From the NCBI RefSeq assembly GCF_002211105.1, contig NZ_JPUA01000005.1, forward strand, positions 1 through 64,000: DNA of 64,000 bases. The letters run 5' to 3'. Made by a program: the position numbers and the translations under genes. The DNA is from Halomonas campaniensis (GTDB lineage: Bacteria > Pseudomonadota > Gammaproteobacteria > Pseudomonadales > Halomonadaceae). The notes under the pieces are model-generated. The model ran no database searches. It worked only from the letters and a program-made list of their open reading frames with translations, and was not told the DNA's origin. Each line of letters starts with the position of its first letter. Within the stretch, counting starts at the first letter, position 1. Below are positions 35,289-44,501 of the stretch, one piece after another.

Positions 35289-36247
35289 ATGGATTCACGC
35301 CAATCACTCGATTCTCACGCTGTCGGGCTGATGCTCGTCTTTTGCCTGACCCTAGGCATGCAACAAGTCGCCCTGAAGGCGACAGGGGGGATATCTCTCC
35401 CGTTTTGCAGATTGCACTGCGCTCTGGCATCGGCGCGTTGCTAATTGGGCTGTACGTGTTTGCAAGGCGGCAACGCTTGTCGTTTGGTGATGGTAGTTGG
35501 AAACCAGGCTTGGCGGTGGGTGTACTGTTCTCACTCGAATACTTACTTCTGGGCGAAGCTCTACGCTTTACCTCGGCTTCGCACACCGTGGTTTTTCTCT
35601 ATACTGCCCCGGTATTTGCCTCATTATTACTGCATTTTCTAGTACCCGATGAACGCATGGCCCCTCTCCAATGGGCTGGTATTGGGCTAGCCTTTGGCGG
35701 TATCGCTATAGCGTTCTTGTTGCCTTCCGAAACCGCTGACACCAATAACGGTCCTTTGATACTATGGGGTGGTTTGTTGGCTCTACTGGCCGGTGCTGCC
35801 TGGGGAGCGACCACAGTGGTTGTTCGCACCTCATGTCTTGCCCACGTTTCAGCTGAACAAACTTTGCTCTATCAATTAGTAGCGGCTTTCGTCCTGTTGC
35901 TGATGGGGGCCGCAGCCCTTGATCAACTTGCTATCAACCCTACGCCTTTAGCGTTGGCGAGCCTTGCCTTCCAGGCAGTTATCGTTTCCTTCGCCGGATT
36001 TCTAGTGTGGTTCTGGTTGTTACGCCACTATCAAGCTTCGCGCATTGGCGTTCTTTCCTTCATGACACCGCTGTTTGGGGTTGGGTTTGGTGCTTGGTTG
36101 CTAAACGAACCTATTGAGCCAGGCTTTCTGATCGGTGCAGTGCTAGTCATCATCGGTATCACGCTTGTCAGCGGTCATGGCTGGCTTAAGCAACAGATGG
36201 TCTCGCGTGGAAAAACGGCGAAAGGTATTATCGCGGACAGGTATTAA
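35289..36247 (+). pseudogene. EamA/DMT-family exporter, frameshifted at a G-tract
   Basis: This is a ten-helix drug/metabolite exporter of the EamA type, divergent from its likely AraC regulator. The native start is the ATG at 35289 (MDSRQSLDSHAVGLMLVFCLTLGMQQVALKATG). The frame is lost in the run of six G residues at 35385-35390, and the rest (DISPVLQIALRSGIGALLIGLYVF...) continues in the next frame to 36247. Seven G residues would restore one frame. Both EamA repeats are otherwise complete. Either a real one-base deletion, a phase-variable tract or a sequencing error would explain it. An alternative start in the downstream frame (35273) reads nonsense before residue 40. Confidence 0.8.
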
Positions 36248-36333
36248 TGGCTCAAAAGGTAACGACTTGTGATCACTTACTCAGTGCGTTACTTCACAGG
36301 TCTATTCCCGTTACGTAGCCGAACATAAACATT

Positions 36334-36486
36334 TCAGCAATGATTCTGACTATTTTCGAACACAGGCACGGCGAGGTCATACTCAAGAGTCACTCCGGCG
36401 ACCACCGTCTCGCCTTTAAAAATACCCATCACCAAAGCGGCTTTGCGCTTGCTAGTTCAGCGTTTAATGGTAGGTTCGTTTCTCAT
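36334..36486 (-). pseudogene. IS transposase OrfA scrap
   Basis: Minus-strand codons from an ATG at 36486 read MRNEPTIKR, then TGA (36457-36459), then TSKRKAALVMGIFKGETVVAGVTLEYDL. This resembles the N-terminal helix-turn-helix of IS3-type OrfA proteins that begin with KR(W)T.KRKAALV.. and TVAE. The stop sits where tryptophan is expected. The sequence ends after 50 codons; no orfB is seen. Together with unassigned flanks this fills the 414-bp gap between the EamA and maiA genes. Confidence 0.6.
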
Positions 36487-36661
36487 CGCAACCTTCTAAG
36501 CATTGCACTATAACTGTGTAGCTTCGGAGGGAAACACTACTATGGCTTACAGAATACTAGATTTAAATCAAGCCTTGAATATTTCAAAAGGAATGTAAAG
36601 TGGACAAGGCGAATGTAGCATTAATACCCGCCATGACCACTTTAATATTCAGTTTGATAGA

Positions 36662-37306
36662 TTAGACAAAATCAGGTTGCTCATCAGGTGAAGCCTGCTG
36701 AAAGGCTGAAATTGCACGACAGCGTTCCGTTATACGTTGAATCTCGGGATAAGCCGATAATTCGCATTCGAAGCGCTCAGCGTTATACACTTGGGGAACC
36801 AAGCAAATATCAGCCAGCGTTGGTGTATTTCCATAGCAGAACTTACCTGTGGCTGCCTCCCTTGACAACATTGTTTCTAGCGCACTGAAGCCTTCCGTAA
36901 CCCATTGCCGGTACCATTTTAATTTGGCATCTTCGCTTGACCCCAGTTCGTCCACGAGATATTTAAGCACTCGCAAATTATTGAGCGGGTGAATTTCACA
37001 GGCAATTAATTGGGACAAGGCGCGCACGCGGGCGCGCCCTTCAGCATCGTTTGGTAGCAGCGAAGGTGTAGGGTATCGTTCATCCAAATACTCACAGATA
37101 GCCAGTGACTGATTGAGCGTCACACCCTCATCAGTGACTAACGAAGGTACCAACCCTTGTGAGTTCCGCAATCGATTGGTCTCACCATGCTGTTCACCCT
37201 TTATCAAATTAACGGCGACCTGATGATACTCTAAGCTTTTAAGATTAAGCGCAATACGTACCCTATAGGCAGCCGACGAGCGGAAGTAGCCATAAAGTGC
37301 CGTCAT
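36662..37306 (-). CDS. maiA: Maleylacetoacetate isomerase
   Basis: A 214-residue zeta-class glutathione-S-transferase-fold enzyme. It isomerises maleylacetoacetate to fumarylacetoacetate in tyrosine and homogentisate degradation, with glutathione as cofactor. The N-terminal thioredoxin-like domain carries the SSAAYRVRIALNLK active-site loop and the NSQGLVPSL / QSLAICEYLDERYP glutathione-site motifs. The C-terminal domain is helical (about 85-210). It is 21 bp after the fumarylacetoacetase-like gene on the same strand, with hmgA further upstream, giving the pathway operon hmgA-fah-maiA. Confidence 0.9.
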   Translation of the reverse strand: MTALYGYFRSSAAYRVRIALNLKSLEYHQVAVNLIKGEQHGETNRLRNSQGLVPSLVTDEGVTLNQSLAICEYLDERYPTPSLLPNDAEGRARVRALSQLIACEIHPLNNLRVLKYLVDELGSSEDAKLKWYRQWVTEGFSALETMLSREAATGKFCYGNTPTLADICLVPQVYNAERFECELSAYPEIQRITERCRAISAFQQASPDEQPDFV

Positions 37307-37327
37307 ACTTTCACCTCCGATACCTCA

Positions 37328-38347
37328 TTAATCAGCTTTATATTTAACTACTTGCTGATCAATAGCGCCAAATATGCTTTTACCGTTCCGGTCAAACATC
37401 TCAATGCGTACACGATCACCGAAGCGCATAAAGGACGTTTTCGCTGCTCCATGCAGAATCTGCTCCACCATCCGCACTTCGGCTAAGCAGCTATAACCCA
37501 CACCACCATCCGCGACAGGCTTTCCTGGACCGCCATCAGGGTCGGGGTTAGAAACTGTGCCGGACCCAATAATTGCCCCGGCACCCAAGTAACGTGTTTT
37601 CGCTGCATGGGCCACTAATTGAGGGAAGCTAAAAACCATATCTGGTCCCGCTTCCGGATGACCAAATTTTTCGCCATTTAAGTTCACAGTGAGTGGCAGG
37701 TTAACTTTGCCGTCATGCCAAGCTTCGCCCAACTCATCCGGTGTTACCGCGATAGGAGAAAAGGCCGAGGCGGGTTTAGCCTGAAAAAAGCCGAAGCCTT
37801 TAGCCAATTCACCGGGAATCAACCCTCGCAGACTAACGTCATTTACTAACATAATCAGCTTTATGTGTTTAGCGGCTTGCTCAGCCGTTACCGCCATCGG
37901 AACATCATCGGTGATGACAGCGATTTCGCCTTCAAAGTCGATACCGTGCTCTTCGCTGACAGCTTCGATGTCTTCAGTGGGGGCTAGGAACTTGTCACCG
38001 CCGCCCTGATACATCAAAGGATCAGTCCAGAAAGTCTCAGGCATTTCAGCATTGCGGGCCTGACGTACCAGTTTAACGTGGTTTAGGTATGCAGAACCGT
38101 CTGCCCAATGGTAAGTCCGTGGGAGAGGTGAGTGGAGCTTGCTTTGGTCAAGCTCAAAGCTCCCGTGTGCTTTCGCATCATTCAGTTCTTTATATCGCGC
38201 TTCAAGCATAGGACTGACCGATTCCCAGCGCTCTATGGCCTGCTGTAAATTCGTTGCTATATCACTGGCAGCAACACCACGAGTAAGGTCACGTGATACA
38301 AGGATCAATTCTCCATCGCGACCATTCTTGAGAGTGGCGAGTTTCAT
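37328..38347 (-). CDS. Fumarylacetoacetate hydrolase family protein
   Basis: A 339-residue FAH-family enzyme. The C-terminal catalytic fold carries the acidic metal-binding set around GIDFEGEIAVITDDVP (E, E, D) and the loop RGLIPGELAKGFGFFQAKPASAFSPIAVTPDELG. It is expected to cleave fumarylacetoacetate to fumarate and acetoacetate as the last step of tyrosine degradation. It is shorter than the classical (about 420-residue) fumarylacetoacetase and represents the shorter bacterial form. Position between hmgA and maiA supports the assignment. A related acylpyruvase role is unlikely here. Confidence 0.88.
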   Translation of the reverse strand: MKLATLKNGRDGELILVSRDLTRGVAASDIATNLQQAIERWESVSPMLEARYKELNDAKAHGSFELDQSKLHSPLPRTYHWADGSAYLNHVKLVRQARNAEMPETFWTDPLMYQGGGDKFLAPTEDIEAVSEEHGIDFEGEIAVITDDVPMAVTAEQAAKHIKLIMLVNDVSLRGLIPGELAKGFGFFQAKPASAFSPIAVTPDELGEAWHDGKVNLPLTVNLNGEKFGHPEAGPDMVFSFPQLVAHAAKTRYLGAGAIIGSGTVSNPDPDGGPGKPVADGGVGYSCLAEVRMVEQILHGAAKTSFMRFGDRVRIEMFDRNGKSIFGAIDQQVVKYKAD

Positions 38348-38405
38348 TTTGTTGCATCCTTATTGTCGTAGGGGGCAACGCATTGCCCCATTCGTTACAT
38401 GCGTT

Positions 38406-39707
38406 TCAGGGTTGGGTAGGATCAAAGTGCGAACGCATGGTTGACCAGACATCCACATAATTTTTTTGGCGGAAATCGGCTTCTAATGCCGTTTTAGTCG
38501 GGTGATAGATGAAACGGCTCTCGAACATGAATGCCAAGGTGTCTTTTTGGTGCTGAGGTTTGAGCTCAGCTGCAGACGCTTTTTCAAAGGTATCTGCGTC
38601 TGGCCCATGAGGCGACATGCTGTTATGCAAACTGGCTCCACCGGGTAGGAACCCTTCTGCCTTAGCATCATACTCACCGTGAATAAGGCCCATGAACTCG
38701 CTCATTAGGTTGCGGTGGAAGTAAGGCGGCCGGAAAGTATTATCCGCAACCATCCAGCGAGGCGGGAAAATCACAAAGTCGATATTAGCTGTTCCAGGTG
38801 TATCAGAGGCGGACGTTAGTACGGTGAAGATCGATGGATCAGGATGGTCAAAGCTAACAGTATTAATGGTGTTGAAATGAACCAGGTTGTATTTGTATGG
38901 GGTCACGTTGCCATGCCACGCCACCACATCCAGAGGCGAATGATCCAAGTCGCTTACCCAAAAACGGCCGGAGAACTTAGCCACTAATTCAAATTCTCCT
39001 TCTAGGTCTTCGTAGGCAGCAACAGGACTTAAAAAGTCGCGAGGGTTGGCCAATCCATTGGCACCGATCGGGCCTAAGCCAGGCAGCTCAAAGGGGCTGC
39101 CGTAGTTTTCACAGATATAACCACGGGCTGCGTCATCGCCACTGCCGAGCCGTACTTGAAACTTGATCCCACGTGGGATGAGGGCAATTTCACCGTTAGC
39201 CACAGTCAGCTCACCCATTTCAGTACGCAAATGTAGCGTACCAAGCTGTGGCACAATTAATAGCTCACCATCAGCATTGTAGAAAAAGCGGTTAGTCATA
39301 TCCTTGTTAAAGGCATAAACATGTACACCGCAACCAGCCTGAGTGCCCGCGTCACCATTAACAGCAATCGTTAGCAACCCATCAATGAAGTCAGTTGATG
39401 ACTCAGGCAGCGCTACAGGATCCCAGCGCATCTGATTGGGGTCTGCCGCTGGCTGAGCCAGGGGGGCGGTAGCTACTTTCATATCCGCTAATGGACGGTA
39501 AGCGCTTTGTTTTACTGAAGGGCGGATACGGTATAACCAGCTACGGAAGTTTTGATGGCGAGGCGCTGTAAAGGCTGAGCCCGTAAATTGCTCTGCATAG
39601 AGACCATAGGCACATCGTTGAGGTGAATTTTGGCCTTCTGGCAGAGCGCCAGCTAAAGCTTCGGTAGCGAAGTGGTTACCAAAACCGCTTTGGTATAGAA
39701 GTGACAT
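38406..39707 (-). CDS. hmgA: Homogentisate 1,2-dioxygenase
   Basis: A 433-residue cupin dioxygenase that opens the ring of homogentisate to maleylacetoacetate using Fe(II) and oxygen. It begins [30 protein letters not shown], the invariant N-terminus of the family. The C-terminal metal region has [16 protein letters not shown] and [16 protein letters not shown]. The frame extends upstream to 39785, but only the ATG at 39707 gives the conserved start. First gene of the minus-strand hmgA-fah-maiA operon; its promoter must lie in the A+T-rich region right of 39707. Confidence 0.95.
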   Translation of the reverse strand: MSLLYQSGFGNHFATEALAGALPEGQNSPQRCAYGLYAEQFTGSAFTAPRHQNFRSWLYRIRPSVKQSAYRPLADMKVATAPLAQPAADPNQMRWDPVALPESSTDFIDGLLTIAVNGDAGTQAGCGVHVYAFNKDMTNRFFYNADGELLIVPQLGTLHLRTEMGELTVANGEIALIPRGIKFQVRLGSGDDAARGYICENYGSPFELPGLGPIGANGLANPRDFLSPVAAYEDLEGEFELVAKFSGRFWVSDLDHSPLDVVAWHGNVTPYKYNLVHFNTINTVSFDHPDPSIFTVLTSASDTPGTANIDFVIFPPRWMVADNTFRPPYFHRNLMSEFMGLIHGEYDAKAEGFLPGGASLHNSMSPHGPDADTFEKASAAELKPQHQKDTLAFMFESRFIYHPTKTALEADFRQKNYVDVWSTMRSHFDPTQP

Positions 39708-40592
39708 AGGTTGCTCTCTTTTTATGGGAAAAAAACAGCCTAAGAGGCTGCTGTTGGTTTCATATGAAACTATTTTTAGGTGCAAAAAAATTAACCGTCA
39801 AGATATAAGGCTTTTCAATATCTCTTAAGGTACAAGGTATTTTTTTAAAGCTATGAAAAACAAGATTAATTTTAAATAAAGCTAATGCCTGATTTGTCGT
39901 CATGTGCAGCGTTACATTTAGGAACGAAAGCCAGTATTCCTAACGTTTATCACTCAAGCCTTATTAGAAATGATGTTTAATATCAGCATATTAGGCTAAT
40001 AATTAAACTGAGTTTTTATATGAGTGATGAACCTACGATGTTTCATCAGTGGTTGCTTAGGCGTTAAAAATGAAAGTGAGTATCAGATGTTTACTTCCAT
40101 ATATACACATAAAGTCTATATTCTGGAATAAGGTATAATTTATAAAATATTTAACTCTCTGTTTTATATGGATTTAAGGCATAAGTTCCAAGCCGGAACT
40201 CATTACCTGAAGATTCCGACCTTTTAGGTAGCTAGTGGGTGTCATAGATTTCGTGACAAATTCTATAACTAATTCGAAAGTGACGGTGGCGATACAGTAA
40301 ACACTTAAAGGTAGCTAGGGTCTCGGTGTGGGCAGATTATAAGAATTATTTGAACCCATCGAAGAAGGTCATATCCTTCGCTGCGTTGTTAAGAGTCCGG
40401 CTAAATAGAGCGAGGACTGCATGCCAGTTTAGATAATGTCTTCGAGGTCGTAAGCGAGCGAAGAGTGCTAACGGCCGGGCAACATTCGTTTGAATAATGC
40501 CGATAAAGTCAGAGCGGTAAACTCTAAGATATTTACTTCCATTAAATTACTTCAACGATAGTGCGTAGAAGTAGTAAGAATGAGGAACCATT
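39708..40592. other. Long A+T-rich intergenic region between hmgA and the dehydrogenase pair
   Basis: About 885 bases without a gene. It contains the presumed hmgA promoter and an inverted repeat, TTAGGAA (39918-39924) with TTCCTAA (39937-39943). It also holds the conserved leader described at 40103-40290, and about 300 bases after that with no recognisable content before the ATG at 40593. The stretch 40320-40500 is richer in GC and might be decayed coding sequence, but I could not identify it. Confidence 0.5.
40103..40290 (+). promoter_or_regulatory. Duplicated promoter-leader, copy A
   Basis: The block is shared with 43355-43540. It starts with an identical 18-mer, ATACACATAAAGTCTATA (40103-40120). 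About 65 bases later comes the dyad GTTCCAAGCCGGAAC (40185-40199), then a nearly identical stretch of about 60 bases including GAAGATTCCGACCTTTTAGG and AGTGGGTGTC. The dyad fits the T-N11-A pattern of LysR-type regulators (TTCC-N5-GGAA). It lies about 300 bases before the dehydrogenase gene at 40593. Confidence 0.7.
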
Positions 40593-41660
40593 ATGAAGTA
40601 CGAAATTGCAGTGATTCCGGGCGACGGAATTGGCCCAGAAGTCATCGACGCCGCTCTTGCCGTGCTGAAAGAATGTGAAACGCGCTATGAGCTTGAGTTC
40701 AAATACGTTTTCCACGATTTCAGTGCAGACTTGTATCGTCGTACAGGGATAAAGATTACCGCGTCCGATATGGATGAAATCGGAAAGTCTGACGCTGTGC
40801 TATTCGGAGCCATGGGTCTGCCCGACGTACGTGGGCCTGATGGACTTGAATTAGGTGCACAGGTAGAAATGCGGGCTCATTACGGACTGTTTGCGAGCCT
40901 TCGGCCGGTTCGGCTTTTTTCTGGGGTTGAGAGTCCTGTGAAGGCGAAGGACATCGATATGCTCGTCATCCGTGAGACCTCCGAGGGGATGTTTGCTGGA
41001 TTAGCGGATAAACATGAACCCAGTAATGAAAGCGCAAGCGATCGCATGACGATCACACGAGCCACGTGTGAGAAGCTTTTTGAAGTTGCGTTTTCACAAG
41101 CAAGGACGCGCCGCAAACGGGGCACTCCGGGGCATGTAACACTGCTTCATAAATCAAATGCATTGCGAAGCAACGTTCTGATGGAGAAGGTATTCGATGA
41201 AGTCGCCGCTAGAAACGACGATATCGGGAGTGCCAAATTTTATATCGACGCAGGGTCGATGTACATGGTCACCGACCCAGGGCGGTATGACGTTGTTGTT
41301 TCTGAGAATATTTTCGGTGACATCGTATCAGAAATCGCCGCCGGCCTCGTAGGCGGTCTTGGCCTCGCGCCTTCGGCCGACGTCAGCCTTGCCCATGGCG
41401 TTTTCCAGCCGTCCCATGGCAGCGCGCCTGATATAGCGGGCCAAGGGATCGCAAATCCAACGGCGATGATATTGTCGGCCGCGATGATGCTTGAATGGTT
41501 GGGCGAGCGTCATGGTGACGATGTTTGCATAAAAGCGGCAAAAAGCATTCAGAGCGCGGTTGAAACAGCACTGAAAAAAGGTCCAAGGGCACGCGACCTG
41601 GGTGGAACGGCAGGAACCCAGGAAGTAGCGGACGCAGTGATTAGCGCGTTGTCGGCGTAG
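40593..41660 (+). CDS. Isocitrate/isopropylmalate dehydrogenase-family protein
   Basis: A 355-residue NAD-dependent beta-decarboxylating dehydrogenase. It has the N-terminal [10 protein letters not shown] motif, the substrate region LRPVRLF, the catalytic Lys/Asp region ([44 protein letters not shown]), and the nucleotide-binding loop [21 protein letters not shown]. It is not in a leucine operon. The neighbour is a D-2-hydroxyacid dehydrogenase, so a malate/tartrate/alkylmalate-type substrate in a catabolic route is more likely than leucine synthesis. GAGGA precedes the ATG. Base composition is more GC-rich than the flanking DNA, suggesting transfer. Confidence 0.8.
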   Translation: MKYEIAVIPGDGIGPEVIDAALAVLKECETRYELEFKYVFHDFSADLYRRTGIKITASDMDEIGKSDAVLFGAMGLPDVRGPDGLELGAQVEMRAHYGLFASLRPVRLFSGVESPVKAKDIDMLVIRETSEGMFAGLADKHEPSNESASDRMTITRATCEKLFEVAFSQARTRRKRGTPGHVTLLHKSNALRSNVLMEKVFDEVAARNDDIGSAKFYIDAGSMYMVTDPGRYDVVVSENIFGDIVSEIAAGLVGGLGLAPSADVSLAHGVFQPSHGSAPDIAGQGIANPTAMILSAAMMLEWLGERHGDDVCIKAAKSIQSAVETALKKGPRARDLGGTAGTQEVADAVISALSA

Positions 41661-41762
41661 TTGCAATATGAGTTTTACGCTATGCCGCACGACCATCGCA
41701 CTCTGCTCAGCCAGTGTGTGACGTGGTAGTCCAGAAACAAAATTCATGAAAGGAACGCGCTT

Positions 41763-42752
41763 ATGAGATACAAGATTCTCTTTGTCAACCCGCTGAAGGA
41801 TTATGTCAGTCGCCTTGTGGATTCAGCACCAGAGGGTTTCGACGTTACGGTAATGCCTGCGCAAGCGGATGTGTCGGACATTTGCCGTGAAGCCGCAGAT
41901 GCCGATTTTTTAATCATGGGCGTCAATGTTCCCGAAGAAGTTTTCCGAGCGGCCAAAAAAGCCAAGTTCATTCAATATATGAGTTCCGGATTCGGGCAGC
42001 TCCCAGAAAGTGTGTTGAACGAATTGGACGTTCCTGTAGCACAGATGAAAGTCCATTCGATATCCGTCGCTGAGCATGCGGTTACATTAATGCTTACTAC
42101 GTTGCGAAGGATTCCAGCCACAATGCAGCTGATGCACAAGGGGAAATGGCGGCCTGATCTGGATGAGATGTCCTATTCAGAGCTATACAATAAAACTGTC
42201 GGCATTGTCGGGTTAGGCAATATCGGGCGCTGGATCGGAAAAATCGTACACCATGGCTTCGGTGCCAACGTTGTCTATTATGACAACGCGGAGATTCCCC
42301 TGACCGTCTCCGAGCTCATACCGGCCCGCGCTGTTTCGTTGGACGAATTGATGACTCTGTCCGACATCGTATGCCTGTGTGTTCCACTGAATTCACAATC
42401 CGACAAGATGATAGGAAGCAAGCAACTGGCCATGATGAAGCGTAGCAGTGTTCTTGTGAACGTCGGTCGTGGGGAGGTTGTAGACGAGGCCGCGCTCATC
42501 GAATGCTTGCGCGAAGATCAAATCGCGGGGGCAGGTCTCGATGTCTTTATGAAAGAACCTTTAGACATAGGCAGTGAACTACTGTCTTTAGAGCAAGTTG
42601 TGTGCACGCCCCATATGGCCGGAACCGGATGGGAAAACGTCGAACGTAGAATCGCGACTGTCTGGCAGAATATTGACACAGTCTTGCGTGGCGGTATTCC
42701 GAGCGGAGTCGTCACGGAGTCAAAGCGTGCAGAAAACTTACTGCCGTCTTAG
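41763..42752 (+). CDS. D-isomer 2-hydroxyacid dehydrogenase family protein
   Basis: A 329-residue NAD(P)-dependent dehydrogenase. The Rossmann motif is GIVGLGNIGRWIGKIVHHGFG (about 150-170). Catalytic residues are visible: Arg in VNVGRGEVVDE, Glu in AGLDVFMKEPLD and His in CTPHMAGTGWENV. These enzymes reduce 2-oxoacids or oxidise D-2-hydroxyacids; the substrate is unknown. It lies 102 bp after the isopropylmalate-dehydrogenase-like gene, probably cotranscribed, forming a two-enzyme hydroxyacid module. AAAGGAA precedes the start. Confidence 0.85.
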   Translation: MRYKILFVNPLKDYVSRLVDSAPEGFDVTVMPAQADVSDICREAADADFLIMGVNVPEEVFRAAKKAKFIQYMSSGFGQLPESVLNELDVPVAQMKVHSISVAEHAVTLMLTTLRRIPATMQLMHKGKWRPDLDEMSYSELYNKTVGIVGLGNIGRWIGKIVHHGFGANVVYYDNAEIPLTVSELIPARAVSLDELMTLSDIVCLCVPLNSQSDKMIGSKQLAMMKRSSVLVNVGRGEVVDEAALIECLREDQIAGAGLDVFMKEPLDIGSELLSLEQVVCTPHMAGTGWENVERRIATVWQNIDTVLRGGIPSGVVTESKRAENLLPS

Positions 42753-43354
42753 GTTCCGTTTACCCAGTTGCTTGCTTGAGCAAGCATTGACTGGCTGGGT
42801 AGGCTGAGCAATAGGTCAGAGCCAGAACTGAGCAATGTAGAGCCCCTGACATTATCGCCCGCGCTAAACACTAGACGCGATAGTAATCTGGGGCTAAGTG
42901 TTCTCATTGCCATTGATATATATAAGCGCCCTTAATCCGACAGCTACCTCATCTATCCTGACATTCTCCAGCTGATACCATCGCTATCAGGCTGGGAATG
43001 TAACCATGCTCCAACCAGAACTTAGAACTACTGGCAAAAGTCGCTGAATTCCTTTCAAATTAGCTGTTTACACGCCAAAAATTTTAGTGTGGGTTCTTTC
43101 GTCTTTCGGGATTGCTGCCGTTATGCAGTTTTATGCCATCACATAAGAGTAATGTAATAGCGGTTAGATCAAGTGGGCCGACTTAAGGGCGCTTATGCTA
43201 TGTTGCGTTGAACTTTGTTCTTAACATTCAGAATGTTCGACTAAAGATGGTAGTTGGCTTTATCTTTTTAAATGATGCAAATAATAAAATGAATTATCAG
43301 CTAATTCTCACGTTTTAAAAATTAATAATGATCACCAAAAAACGATGTCAAGCC
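42753..43354. other. Intergenic region containing a MITE-like element
   Basis: About 600 bases with no gene. The main content is the element at 42922-43196 flanked by inverted repeats. On either side the sequence is A+T-rich and unremarkable. The second leader copy begins at 43355. Confidence 0.5.
42922..43196. mobile_element. MITE-like element, 275 bp, with 14-bp terminal inverted repeats
   Basis: The sequence starts ATAAGCGCCCTTAA (42922-42935) and ends TTAAGGGCGCTTAT (43183-43196), a perfect 14-bp inverted repeat. The match resumes weakly further inside (TCCGAC against GTCGG). No transposase frame is present. The structure is that of a miniature inverted-repeat element or an internally deleted IS whose active relative would lie elsewhere. 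No clear target duplication was seen. Confidence 0.6.
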
Positions 43355-43543
43355 ATACACATAAAGTCTATACATTGAATTGTAGTTAGTGGCATAAATT
43401 CCTATAAGCATCTGTTTTTTTTGTATTTCCAGTATGCGTTCCAAGTCGGAACTCATTAGCTGAAGATTCCGACCTTTTAGGTAGTAAGTGGGTGTCTTAG
43501 ATTTTGGAGCAACTTCAATAACAAGTCCGAAAGAGATACTGCA
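43355..43543 (+). promoter_or_regulatory. Duplicated promoter-leader, copy B
   Basis: Second copy of the leader at 40103-40290. It has the same 18-mer ATACACATAAAGTCTATA (43355-43372), then the dyad GTTCCAAGTCGGAAC (43438-43452), GAAGATTCCGACCTTTTAGG and AGTGGGTGTC. It ends right before the HMG-CoA-lyase-like gene (43544). The middle part has diverged while the 18-mer, the dyad and the following 60 bases are kept, which suggests functional constraint. A plausible operator and promoter for the operon that follows. Confidence 0.7.
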
Positions 43544-44491
43544 ATGCAAAAAATACCAAGAGGCAAAGCCGTTATCAACGAGGTGGGATTACGTGATGGG
43601 CTACAAAGCATCAACCTCATTTTACCAACCGATAAAAAACTCGAATGGATTCATGATGCCTATGAAGCCGGTATGCGTGAAATGGAAGTTGGTTCCTTTG
43701 TACCACCCAAGCTGATGCCTCAGTTGGCGGATACGGCGGAGCTAGTGGCCTACGCCAAGACTCTTCCTGAGTTATTCGTATCTGTACTTGTTCCAAACCT
43801 CAAAGGTGCCGAGCGAGCCATTGCTAGTGGCGCAGACCTAATGATATTGCCTATTTCAGCCAGTCACGAGCATAGCTTAGCCAACGTGCGGAAGAGTCCT
43901 GACGAGATGATTACCGAGCTGGCTCGTATTAAGGAGGCAAAAGAGGCAGCGGGTTCCGGAATATTGATAGAAGCAGGCATTGGCACAGCGTTTGGCTGCA
44001 CATTGCAAGGGAATGTAGAAAATTCTGAAGTGCTTCGCTTAATGAAGGCAGCACTGGAGGTCGGTGCTGACCGCGTCAGTATGGCGGACACCGTAGGCTA
44101 CGCCGATCCAGCCATGGTGCGTGATCTGTTTGGTCAAGCGGTGGAGCTAGCGGGTGACAAATGCTGGCGAGCGCACTTTCACGATACTCGGGGATTAGCA
44201 TTGGCCAATGCCTATGCCGCGCTTGAGGTAGGTATTACTCGCTTTGATGCTTCTCTAGCAGGAATCGGTGGTTGTCCACACGCGCCAGGCGCAAGTGGCA
44301 ATGTGGCCTCAGAAGATTTGGCCTTCATGCTCAGTAGTATGGGTTATGAGACAAAAGTGGACATAACCAAACTGCTAACACTTAGGCAAAAGTTGGCGAA
44401 TTGGCTTAAGGGAGAGCAGGTGCACGGCACACTCTGGAAAGCAGGGCTACCGAAGACGTTTCACTCAAAGCGCCAACTTGCTGACGTTTAA
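43544..44491 (+). CDS. Hydroxymethylglutaryl-CoA lyase family protein
   Basis: A 315-residue HMGL-like TIM-barrel lyase. The metal/catalytic motif VINEVGLRDGLQ, the metal-binding HFHDTRG and the C-terminal signature loop AGIGGCPHAPGASGNVASEDL with the catalytic Cys are all present. A true HMG-CoA lyase cleaves (S)-3-hydroxy-3-methylglutaryl-CoA to acetoacetate and acetyl-CoA; relatives accept other branched 3-hydroxyacyl-CoAs. No leucine-degradation genes accompany it. Instead a CaiB-type CoA-transferase and a TRAP transporter follow, suggesting that an imported acid is activated and cleaved. First gene after leader copy B. Confidence 0.88.
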   Translation: MQKIPRGKAVINEVGLRDGLQSINLILPTDKKLEWIHDAYEAGMREMEVGSFVPPKLMPQLADTAELVAYAKTLPELFVSVLVPNLKGAERAIASGADLMILPISASHEHSLANVRKSPDEMITELARIKEAKEAAGSGILIEAGIGTAFGCTLQGNVENSEVLRLMKAALEVGADRVSMADTVGYADPAMVRDLFGQAVELAGDKCWRAHFHDTRGLALANAYAALEVGITRFDASLAGIGGCPHAPGASGNVASEDLAFMLSSMGYETKVDITKLLTLRQKLANWLKGEQVHGTLWKAGLPKTFHSKRQLADV

Positions 44492-44501
44492 CGAGGCTAT
44501 T

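Noticed and set aside
42760..42815. Possible terminator after the D-2-hydroxyacid dehydrogenase gene
   Set aside because: A weak stem around TTGCTTGAGCAAGC has no T-run; not strong enough to call.
43322..43549. 75-residue minus-strand ORF
   Set aside because: It lies across the conserved leader copy B and the start of the HMGL-like gene; the conservation there is better explained by regulatory function.
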